From the NCBI RefSeq assembly GCF_026015295.1, contig NZ_JAPDUW010000001.1, forward strand, positions 3,309,501-3,373,500: a stretch of 64,000 nt of DNA, written 5' to 3'. Both the position numbers and the translations under genes were made by a program. The stretch's first letter is position 1, and each line of letters starts with the position of its first letter. The notes beneath the pieces are model-generated. The model saw only the letters and a program-made list of their open reading frames with translations, searched no databases and was not told the DNA's origin. This document shows positions 16,780 through 22,551 of the stretch, one piece after another. Source of the DNA: Segatella copri. GTDB taxonomy: Bacteria > Bacteroidota > Bacteroidia > Bacteroidales > Bacteroidaceae.

Positions 16780-17127
16780 TATCGGTTTCTTTTAAAATTG
16801 TTAGTGGCCTGCCGATTGGGGCAAGTCTTGTTGTTGTTTATTGAAAACCGGCATGGAATTGGAGTAAGGATAACCTCGCAAGATTAATGAACAATCACAA
16901 AGGAAAGTTTTCCACCATCGCTCTTGCTATCAAAAGACCTTACTTCGCATCCATGCCGATAAATTTTCATCAAATTTATCAGGCATAGAATGCCCTGTAA
17001 GGATTACCTTTTGATCACTCACTTTTCAGGGTGGAAAATCCTACTCAATGAGCTATGTTCTAATCCTTAACCGAAAGCATTTCCCGGTGTCCTTCATCGG
17101 GAGGAGAATCACATTCTCCGCGCTTTC
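16780..17127 (-). ncRNA. Candidate structured RNA leader of the Rep_3-type gene
   Basis: From the promoter at 17134-17165, transcription would begin near 17127, exactly where a three-way-junction fold begins. Its closing stem is GAAAGC (17073-17078) with GCTTTC (17122-17127), enclosing CCCG/CGGG (17083-17086, 17098-17101) and GGAGAAT/ATTCTCC (17103-17109, 17113-17119). A second nested fold follows with pairs in perfect order: GAGTA/TACTC (16862, 17042), TTTCCACC/GGTGGAAA (16909, 17030), ATCAAAAG/CTTTTGAT (16929, 17008), CCTTAC/GTAAGG (16938, 16997), GCAT/ATGC (16947, 16990), ATGCC/GGCAT (16953, 16982) and GATAAATTT/AAATTTATC (16958, 16972). I recognise no known riboswitch or intron motif. It could be a cis leader controlling replication or a separate RNA. 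Confidence 0.6.
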
Positions 17128-17133
17128 ATGATG

Positions 17134-17165
17134 CAAAAGTAATATTTATTTCAGACTTATGCAAA
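17134..17165 (-). promoter_or_regulatory. Promoter of the Rep_3 leader (-33 TTTG, 20 nt, -7 TACTTTTG)
   Basis: On the minus strand TTTG (complement of 17162-17165), then 20 nt, then TACTTTTG (complement of 17134-17141). Both elements are exact and well spaced. The predicted start is about 350 nt upstream of the Rep_3 start codon. Confidence 0.75.
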
Positions 17166-17467
17166 TTTTTGAAGAGAAAAAATGCATTTTAAAAGCTGAT
17201 TTGTTGAAAAAAAAAATCTTTTTCCTCACGTATTACGTATAGTGTAAAAGATGTAAATGTATATATATAATATACTTGGTATAGTATAGGGAAGAAAAAT
17301 CTGCATCTAACTGTCTGGTATTCAGTGCCTTGTATTTTTAAGATTCTCCCTGGTAGTCATTCGGGCATATCATAAAACTCATGATTGTCCCTGATGGTAC
17401 CTGTTATTGTCCCTGATGGTACCCTCAGAAAGGCTAATTCTCCCTGGTAGTCATTGAGCACTCAAAT
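17166..17467. other. AT-rich intergenic stretch with short direct repeats
   Basis: No gene is seen. The left half is strongly AT-rich (ATATATATAATATACT near 17260-17275) and could serve as an unwinding region for the Rep_3-type protein. The right half has two short direct-repeat pairs: ATTCTCCCTGGTAGTCATT (near 17342 and 17438) and ATTGTCCCTGATGGTACC (near 17384 and 17405). Confidence 0.5.
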
Positions 17468-17694
17468 GAGGTAAACAAACGATGTGTTTCCGTTTACCAA
17501 CTGATGTGGCTGAACTGGGTTAAGGATATGGCTGCGTTGGGTTAAGGATTCGACTGAACTGGGTTACGCAGACGGCTGAACTCGCTGATTGAGCCACTTG
17601 AGTAGTCTGATTGAGCCACTTGAGTAAGCTGATTGAACCACTTGAGTAAGCTGATTGAGCCACTTGAATAAGCTGACTGAACCACTTGAATAAT
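17468..17694. repeat. 22-bp tandem arrays with a conserved leader
   Basis: A leader (17468-17498, containing GATGTGTTTCCGTTTACC) precedes three 22-bp units (17510, 17532, 17554; CTGAACTGGGTTAAGG type). After 9 nt come five more 22-bp units (17585, 17607, 17629, 17651, 17673; CTGATTGAGCCACTTGAGTA type). The leader and an array with the same period recur at 46282-46470. There are no unique spacers, so this is not CRISPR. Confidence 0.85.
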
Positions 17695-17786
17695 CTGCTG
17701 CATACGCTTGCGTGCATAAGTATACATTCAAGTTTCGCAAGTAAGCCCCACACGGCCCATACATCAGAACACCATCATGTCCCCAC

Positions 17787-17984
17787 ACGCCCTGAAAGGG
17801 CAGAAGCTCCTAGCCCAGGGCATCGCCCTGGGTTATTACGGTCACAAACCTGACGCCCTGTAAGGGCAAAAGCTTTAAAATACCAGACCATAAATAAAGC
17901 TTTTGCCCTTACAGGGCGCCTTGCTTATTGCTATTATACCCAGGGCGTTGCCCTGGGCTAGGAGCTTCTGCCCTTTCAGGGCGT
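17787..17984. repeat. 198-bp palindromic element, copy 4
   Basis: It has the same structure, length and orientation as copies 1 and 3. The left flank CATCAGAACACCATCATGTC is the same as the tandem unit left of copy 1. The right flank has a second partial run of arm-like sequence (CAGGGCGTGCTGCTTCTGGA) before the 63-bp inverted repeat. Confidence 0.9.
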
Positions 17985-18045
17985 GCTGCTTCTGGAGCTT
18001 TTGGGCTTTCAGGGCGTGCTGCTTCTGGAGCTTCTGCCCTTTACT

Positions 18046-18108
18046 TTTCCCTTCGGCCGGTGACCGTTGGTTCAGGGCGTATTGGGTAATTTCAACCGTA
18101 CAGGTCGA
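18046..18108. repeat. 63-bp inverted repeat, right copy
   Basis: It is the reverse complement of 14991-15053 with one mismatch by eye. Confidence 0.85.
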
Positions 18109-18219
18109 AAAGTTTTAGAAAAAGTTATCAGATAGTATTGGGATAGCAAAATCTTTACTTTTTTACCTTTTTACTTTTAAAAATCCTAGAAAATTCTTGG
18201 CTGTTTTAAATAAAAGTTG

Positions 18220-18227
18220 TAGTTTTG
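18220..18227 (+). promoter_or_regulatory. -7 promoter element of the 84-aa gene
   Basis: TAGTTTTG fits TAnnTTTG, with CTTG 20 nt upstream as an imperfect -33. It lies 28 nt before the start codon. Confidence 0.55.
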
Positions 18228-18255
18228 CATTTGGAATAATATAAATCTGTATGAT

Positions 18256-18510
18256 ATGACAACATTAGCTATTTATAAATTGTGGAGTTTCTTGCAGTCC
18301 CTTTCTTTGACAGCAAGTAATGAGCGTTGGTTGGCCGAACGTCTGTTGGAGTCAGCTAATGCTAAGTCTGTTACAACTGTAAAGGAGCAAGAGAATGCGT
18401 GGGCTAACTATCAGCTTTCGCCCGAAATACTTAAGATGACGCTTAAGAATCGTAAGCAAGTTTCAGATGCGATAGATGACTCATTGTATGAATCTTTAGA
18501 AGAAAAATAA
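18256..18510 (+). CDS. Small hypothetical protein, antitoxin-like size
   Basis: This 84-aa soluble protein (MTTLAIYKLWSFLQSLSLTA...) is predicted to be mostly helical, with ASNERWLAERLLESAN in the middle and an acidic C-terminus. It resembles in size and composition the short antitoxin-like proteins of Bacteroidota that precede a RelE-type toxin. No intact toxin follows; the next sequence is a truncated nuclease fragment and the transposon. It has its own promoter. Function is unknown and the antitoxin idea is only a suggestion. Confidence 0.55.
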   Translation: MTTLAIYKLWSFLQSLSLTASNERWLAERLLESANAKSVTTVKEQENAWANYQLSPEILKMTLKNRKQVSDAIDDSLYESLEEK

Positions 18511-18587
18511 AGGACTTTAGGGATTTTGCAGAAAATGTGCAGACTCCTGCTGATTTTTTAGAATCGATATTAGTTTAAAATAAAAAA

Positions 18588-18694
18588 TCCTAAGGCAGAC
18601 CTTACGTTCAAGAAGATATTCGGCAATCATCCCGATCGATTGAAAAACCTTCTGAATACCCTTCAGTCACTCAATGAAGATGAACTGATACAAC
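18588..18694 (+). pseudogene. 5' fragment of an Rpn/PD-(D/E)XK nuclease gene, cut by the transposon
   Basis: The frame reads PKADLTFKKIFGNHPDRLKN and continues LLNTLQSLNEDELIQQ. This is closely similar to residues 5-40 of the intact nuclease at 20177-21061. The DNA matches that gene from CCTAAGGCAGAC onward. The first codons are missing, and the similarity ends at 18694, just before the left flank of the palindromic transposon. It is a remnant of a second copy disrupted by the insertion or by recombination at that site. Confidence 0.85.
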
Positions 18695-18710
18695 AGCATC
18701 ATGTCCCCAC

Positions 18711-19425
18711 ACGCCCTGAAAGGGCAGAAGCTCCTAGCCCAGGGCATCGCCCTGGGTATTATGATATACAAACCAACGCCCTGTAAGGGCAAAAGCTTTA
18801 AAATTATGGCGCAATCCTTATCAAAGATTTACATCCATTTGATTTTCCACATCAAATCAACGAGCCCCCAAATCCGTGAAAATGATTTGGAACGACTCCA
18901 TAGTTATATCGGCAAACTTGTAAAGACTGCGGGATGTACCGAGATAAAGGCTGGTGGTATAGGCGATCATGTTCATGTATTGTTCATATTATCAAAAGAT
19001 GTCACGATTTCCGAAATAGTTGAGGAAATCAAGCGAAACAGCAGTAGATGGATAAAGGACCTTGATCCGGGTTATTATCATTTTTTCGCATGGCAGGGTG
19101 GTTATGCCGCATATTCCATCAGTCAATCCGTTGTGGACAAAACATCGCAATATATTGATAATCAGAAAGAGCATCACACCAAGCATTCGTTTGCAGAGGA
19201 ATATAGAGCATTCTTGGAATTATATAATGTGGAATATAATGAAAAATTCGTGTTCCGGGATTAAGGAAGATTGGTGTTGTAAGGGCAAAAGCTTTGTATA
19301 TTGCCAGGTATTTGAAAGCTTTTGCCCAGGTATTTTAAAGCTTTTGCCCTTACAGGGCGTCTTGCTGATTGCCATTATACCCAGGGCGATGCCCTGGGCT
19401 AGGAGCTTCTGCCCTTTCAGGGCGT
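18711..19425 (+). mobile_element. IS200-type transposon with palindromic ends (autonomous form of the 198-bp element)
   Basis: The left part (18711-18801) is arm A, a spacer and arm B of the 198-bp palindrome. The right part, down to 19425, ends in inverted B, spacer and inverted A. The transposase gene (18806-19264) occupies the place of the short centre. Between gene and right arm there is a partly duplicated B segment (near 19277-19345). The outer boundaries ACGCCCTGAAAGGG and CCCTTTCAGGGCGT are identical to those of the gene-less copies. The element is 715 bp. Confidence 0.85.
18806..19264 (+). CDS. IS200/IS605-type Y1 (HUH) transposase, RAYT-like
   Basis: This 152-aa single-domain transposase has the HUH motif HVH (His55 and His57 in GIGDHVHVLF) and a catalytic tyrosine, most likely Tyr116 in SQYIDNQKEHH. 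The N-terminal YIHLIFHIKST is typical of the IS200/REP-associated family. These enzymes cut and rejoin single-stranded DNA next to subterminal hairpins. Frames that start further upstream run through the palindrome arm; ATG 18806 gives the family-length protein. No TnpB gene accompanies it. Its position at the centre of the palindrome links it to the four gene-less copies. Confidence 0.9.
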   Translation: MAQSLSKIYIHLIFHIKSTSPQIRENDLERLHSYIGKLVKTAGCTEIKAGGIGDHVHVLFILSKDVTISEIVEEIKRNSSRWIKDLDPGYYHFFAWQGGYAAYSISQSVVDKTSQYIDNQKEHHTKHSFAEEYRAFLELYNVEYNEKFVFRD

Positions 19426-19465
19426 GTGGGCAAAACTTACGAAAGTTCAGTTATTTAACAAGTTA

Positions 19466-19494
19466 GGGCGCATCCGGTCCGGATGCGCCCTTTT
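19466..19494 (+). terminator. Intrinsic terminator after the transposon
   Basis: GGGCGCATCCG pairs with CGGATGCGCCC around a GTC loop, followed by TTTT. The nearest upstream gene is the transposase. Confidence 0.75.
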
Positions 19495-19520
19495 CCTTTG
19501 TCGTCATATTTCTTTCATTC

Positions 19521-19585
19521 AACACTCAACATTTAACACTCAACATTTAACATTCAACATTAAACATTCACCATTCACCATTAAA
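19521..19585. repeat. Degenerate 7-bp repeat tract (AACATTC-like)
   Basis: Units AACACTC, AACATTT, AACATTC and ACCATTC follow one another with a 7-bp period up to the stop codon of the antitoxin gene. It is related to the exact tract at 15381-15415. Confidence 0.7.
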
Positions 19586-19963
19586 CTATCCCAATACAAC
19601 ATTGGCAGGAACGCCGAGGTTGTGGTATATGTTTCTTGCAACATCAAAATTAATTGCACGACGTCCATGGAGAATATCACTTAATGCGGTTGTTGACACG
19701 CCTATAGCTTTTGCCGCCTCCTTTTGCTTGTAGCCTTTTTGGCGAAAAGCAACTTTGATGGCAGCTATGAGTGAAGGCTTAACTCGCCATGGATGGGGAT
19801 CAACTTCGCATTCCCAATCGTAAGCAGCTTCGCTGAGGACCTTTAATTCTTCCTTTTCTACTTCGCTGAGAAAGTCCATGCCGCCCAATTGGGTGCCCTT
19901 TGCAAGCAGAGCCTCCATTCGCTCTTCAATTTCATTATATGTTTTTTCGTCTTTAATAGTCAT
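19586..19963 (-). CDS. HigA-like antitoxin / XRE-family regulator, orphan
   Basis: This 125-aa protein has an N-terminal helical part with ALLAKGTQLGGMDFLSEVE. The C-terminal helix-turn-helix (about 78-118) includes FRQKGYKQKEAAKAIGVSTT and LSDILHGRRAINFDVARNI. The architecture is that of HigA-type antitoxins, which usually follow a HigB RNase gene and repress the pair. No intact toxin gene lies upstream or downstream. A perfect palindrome covers the promoter 65-105 nt upstream, as expected for autorepression. It could also be a solitary regulator. Confidence 0.75.
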   Translation of the reverse strand: MTIKDEKTYNEIEERMEALLAKGTQLGGMDFLSEVEKEELKVLSEAAYDWECEVDPHPWRVKPSLIAAIKVAFRQKGYKQKEAAKAIGVSTTALSDILHGRRAINFDVARNIYHNLGVPANVVLG

Positions 19964-20027
19964 AGTTATATATTTTTAATATCCTTAATCTTGTCATATA
20001 TATCTTCATAATCGTTTATTTTTGCTG

Positions 20028-20067
20028 CAAAAATAGCGAAAAGTTCTCGATACAGAGAACTTTTCGC
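20028..20067 (-). promoter_or_regulatory. Promoter and palindromic operator of the HigA-like gene
   Basis: On the minus strand the -7 element TATTTTTG (complement of 20028-20035) abuts a perfect inverted repeat, GCGAAAAGTTCTC (20036-20048), GATACA, GAGAACTTTTCGC (20055-20067). The 13-bp arms fill the space between -7 and -33, a classic repressor position. A role as terminator is less likely because no T-run follows. Confidence 0.75.
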
Positions 20068-20141
20068 AAGAAAAGAAATAAATGTTTGCAATATTTAACT
20101 TATATGTACAGAAATCTCTTGCGGGTTTGAAAATAAAACCG

Positions 20142-20149
20142 TAACTTTG
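20142..20149 (+). promoter_or_regulatory. -7 promoter element of the Rpn nuclease gene
   Basis: TAACTTTG matches TAnnTTTG; CTTG 20 nt upstream is an imperfect -33. It lies 27 nt before ATG 20177. Confidence 0.55.
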
Positions 20150-20176
20150 CGCTATAGAATTTTAAAACAGATGGTT

Positions 20177-21061
20177 ATGAAGTACTTAGACCCTAAGGCA
20201 GACCTTACGTTCAAGAAGATATTCGGCAATCATCCTAAAAGACTGATCAGCCTTCTGAACGCCCTCCTGCCACTCAGCGAAGAAGAGCAGATACACGAGA
20301 TAAAGTATCTGCCTACAGAACTTGTGCCTCAGCTCGAAGGGGGCAAGAACACCATAGTGGATGTACTCTGCACAGATGTCAGAGGCAGGAAGTTCTGCGT
20401 GGAAATGCAGATGGAATGGTCTGACGCTTTCCAGCAGCGAGTACTGTTCAATGCATCCAAGCTCTATGTGAGTCAGGCAAAAAAGGGAGGAAAATACAGC
20501 GAACTTCAACCAGTGTATTCTCTCAACCTGATAAATGATATCTTTGCGCATGATACTCCGGATTTTATCCACAACTACCGCATCGTGCACGATAAGGACA
20601 GCAATAAGGTCATCGAAGGCTTGCATTTCACCTTCATTGAACTCCCTAAGTTCACTCCTCATTCCATTGCCGATAAGCGCATGATGGTCTTGTGGCTCCG
20701 TTTCCTGACAGAAATCAATTCCAATACGAAGGATATTCCTGCCGACCTGCTTAATGACCCAGAGATTGGAAAAGCCGTAGAAGATCTTGAAGTTTCCGGC
20801 TTTACAGATGCCGAACTCCGTGCCTATGATAAATTCTGGGATTCGGTAAGTGTTGAAAGAACCCTTCTGGATGACAGATACCAGAAAGGAATGGAAGAAG
20901 GTATGGAAAAAGGCAGAACTGAAGGCATAGAAGAAGGCATGAACCAGCGAAGCCTTGAAATTGCCAGGAAGATGCTGGCAAAGGGTATGGATGAAGCGTC
21001 TATCATGGATATGACGGGGCTGACGGCTGAGGAGATAAAACTGCTGAAAGCGGAGATGTAG
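20177..21061 (+). CDS. Rpn family recombination-promoting nuclease / PD-(D/E)XK transposase-like
   Basis: This 294-aa protein of the PDDEXK_2 family begins MKYLDPKADLTFKKIFG, the family signature. The nuclease core shows VDVLCTD (the motif Asp) followed by FCVEMQMEW (ExQ). The C-terminus has runs of EEGMEKGRTEG-like repeats, common in this family, and ends in a short helical domain. Relatives in E. coli (RpnA-E) promote RecA-independent recombination. A start at 20177 is preferred because upstream codons overlap the -7 promoter element; ATG 20171 is an alternative. A broken second copy lies at 18588-18694. Confidence 0.87.
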   Translation: MKYLDPKADLTFKKIFGNHPKRLISLLNALLPLSEEEQIHEIKYLPTELVPQLEGGKNTIVDVLCTDVRGRKFCVEMQMEWSDAFQQRVLFNASKLYVSQAKKGGKYSELQPVYSLNLINDIFAHDTPDFIHNYRIVHDKDSNKVIEGLHFTFIELPKFTPHSIADKRMMVLWLRFLTEINSNTKDIPADLLNDPEIGKAVEDLEVSGFTDAELRAYDKFWDSVSVERTLLDDRYQKGMEEGMEKGRTEGIEEGMNQRSLEIARKMLAKGMDEASIMDMTGLTAEEIKLLKAEM

Positions 21062-21083
21062 ATTACGAATATCACCATATAAT

Positions 21084-21128
21084 CAAGGGTCTATACGCCA
21101 CCTGTTCATCGTGGCATATAGACCCTTG
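21084..21128 (+). terminator. Stem-loop after the Rpn nuclease gene
   Basis: CAAGGGTCTATA and GCCAC pair with GTGGC and TATAGACCCTTG around a short loop. It is a strong stem without a clean T-run, so termination may be Rho-assisted. Confidence 0.55.
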
Positions 21129-21222
21129 TCGTTTCACCGTGAGGTGCAATGTGTGCAAACGATTGCCTCTTTTTTATATCATTTCTTCTATATTCCTTAT
21201 TCGGTATTCAAAAAAGAAGTAT

Positions 21223-21314
21223 TATCTTTGCCAGCGAAAGTAAGTAACAAGATAAAAGATGATGGAAAACAGAAAGCGTGGTTATGTCTAAGGCATAACC
21301 GCGCTTCGTTTTTT
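21223..21314 (+). ncRNA. Candidate small RNA with its own promoter and terminator
   Basis: The -7 element TATCTTTG (21223-21230) is followed about 45 nt later by a strong terminator: AAGCGTGGTTATG (21274-21286), a 7-nt loop, CATAACCGCGCTT (21294-21306), then TTTTTT. The predicted transcript, about 21237-21314, has no downstream gene on this strand. It could encode only a 10-codon peptide (ATGATGGAAAAC...), so it reads as a short RNA or a leader remnant. Confidence 0.5.
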
Positions 21315-21357
21315 GTTGTATTCTATATAAAAGTTGTAGTCAGAACGAATATCTCTT

Positions 21358-22422
21358 TCAGATGCTGGCTCCATCCAAAAGTTCCCGGTATTTAGCTACA
21401 GCATCCGAAATCTCGCTTATTTTGATAAATTCATCGGCTGAATGGGAACGGGAAGACTCGCCAGGACCCAGTTTGAACGAAGGGAAGTGCATCAGAGCCT
21501 GGTCGCTGAGGGTAGGACTGCCGAATGGCTTCATGCCCATGGCTACACATTTCCTGATAAGAGGATGCGCCGGGTCGATGCGGGATGACTTCAGACGGAA
21601 ACTGTGGGCCTTCACCTCGCTCTTCAGGTGCTGGCAGATAAACTCGTAAACCTCCTCGTTGTCGTAGAACTCGTTGGTGCGGATATCCACAAGCATCGTA
21701 CACTTATCCGGAATCACATTGTGCTGGGTTCCGGCATTCACTACGGTAAGCGTCATCTTGGTAGGGCCCAGGAACTCGCTTACCTTCTCAAACTTATAGT
21801 CACGAATCCATCGCATATCATCCAATGCCTCGTAGATAGCGTTTACTCCCTCGTTGCGGGCAGCATGACCGCTCTTTCCGTGAGCAATCACATCCAGCAC
21901 CATCAGTCCCTTTTCGGCAACAGCCGGGTTCATGCCGGTAGGTTCACCTACGATGGCAAGGTCGATATGCGGAAGCAAAGGCAGGGCACGGGTAATGCCA
22001 TCCTTTCCCGACACCTCTTCTTCGGCAGATGCCAGATAGATAAGATTATACTGCTGAGGCTTTGCGGTCAGCATTCTGAATATCTGGAGGAGCGAACAGA
22101 GTCCGCCGCCGCAATCGTTGCTGCCCAAACCGTAAAGTACACCCTCTTCAACATCCGGTGAAAACGGGTCGCGTGTCCATGAAGCCACAGGCTTCACGGT
22201 ATCGATGTGAGCATTGAGCAGCAGGGTAGGTCGGCTCTCATCGTAATGAGGGTCGATAATCCAGATGTTGTTCGCCTCACGATGAGGTTCGAAACCATAT
22301 TTGCGGATGGTCTGCTCCATGATGTCGGCAGCCTCCTTCTCGTTTCTGCTTACAGATGGGGTGGCGATGAGCTTTTTCAGCAAATCCACGGCATCGCTTA
22401 CATATTCTTCTTGTGTCATCAT
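21358..22422 (-). CDS. argE: M20 metallopeptidase, acetyl/succinyl-ornithine deacylase-like
   Basis: This 354-aa di-zinc hydrolase of the ArgE/DapE family has metal-site motifs LLLNAHIDTV (His and the neighbouring Asp), GSNDCGGG (bridging Asp) and ASAEEEVSGKDG (catalytic Glu-Glu). The later His ligand is in the RSHSADEFI segment near the C-terminus. In Bacteroidota arginine synthesis the substrate is often N-succinylornithine rather than N-acetylornithine. No other arg gene is adjacent, so substrate assignment rests on family. It is convergent with the small RNA candidate and divergent from the acyl-CoA ligase. Confidence 0.75.
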   Translation of the reverse strand: MMTQEEYVSDAVDLLKKLIATPSVSRNEKEAADIMEQTIRKYGFEPHREANNIWIIDPHYDESRPTLLLNAHIDTVKPVASWTRDPFSPDVEEGVLYGLGSNDCGGGLCSLLQIFRMLTAKPQQYNLIYLASAEEEVSGKDGITRALPLLPHIDLAIVGEPTGMNPAVAEKGLMVLDVIAHGKSGHAARNEGVNAIYEALDDMRWIRDYKFEKVSEFLGPTKMTLTVVNAGTQHNVIPDKCTMLVDIRTNEFYDNEEVYEFICQHLKSEVKAHSFRLKSSRIDPAHPLIRKCVAMGMKPFGSPTLSDQALMHFPSFKLGPGESSRSHSADEFIKISEISDAVAKYRELLDGASI

Positions 22423-22497
22423 AATCTCTCTATTTTTTGATTTTGGGGCAAAGATACGAAAAAAAGAGCAGATAAAGTGGAAAAAATATCTTTTTAT

Positions 22498-22528
22498 TTT
22501 GTGTTCTTAACAAATTCTATTATCTTTG
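22498..22528 (+). promoter_or_regulatory. Acyl-CoA ligase promoter (TTTG, 19 nt, TATCTTTG)
   Basis: A perfect -33 TTTG (22498-22501) and -7 TATCTTTG (22521-22528), 19 nt apart. This supports translation starting at 22552, not further upstream. Confidence 0.8.
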
Positions 22529-22551
22529 CATCAGAATATAAATATAAGCTT

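Noticed and set aside
17073..17127. Hammerhead or other self-cleaving ribozyme in the Rep_3 leader
   Set aside because: The required CUGAUGA and GAAA core in the right arrangement is not present; the three-way junction is formed by other sequences.
17510..17694. CRISPR-like 22-bp array
   Set aside because: Units are contiguous and degenerate; no spacers and no cas genes.
18701..18805. N-terminal extension of the transposase through the palindrome arm
   Set aside because: The extension translates repeat DNA (ALKGQKLLAQG), which also appears in other frames at other copies; family length fits the start at 18806.
19966..20035. HigB toxin remnant as an annotated pseudogene
   Set aside because: Only about 20 codons can be read, with the likeness confined to the last ten residues; the promoter of the antitoxin lies inside it. 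It is mentioned in a finding but not listed as a feature.
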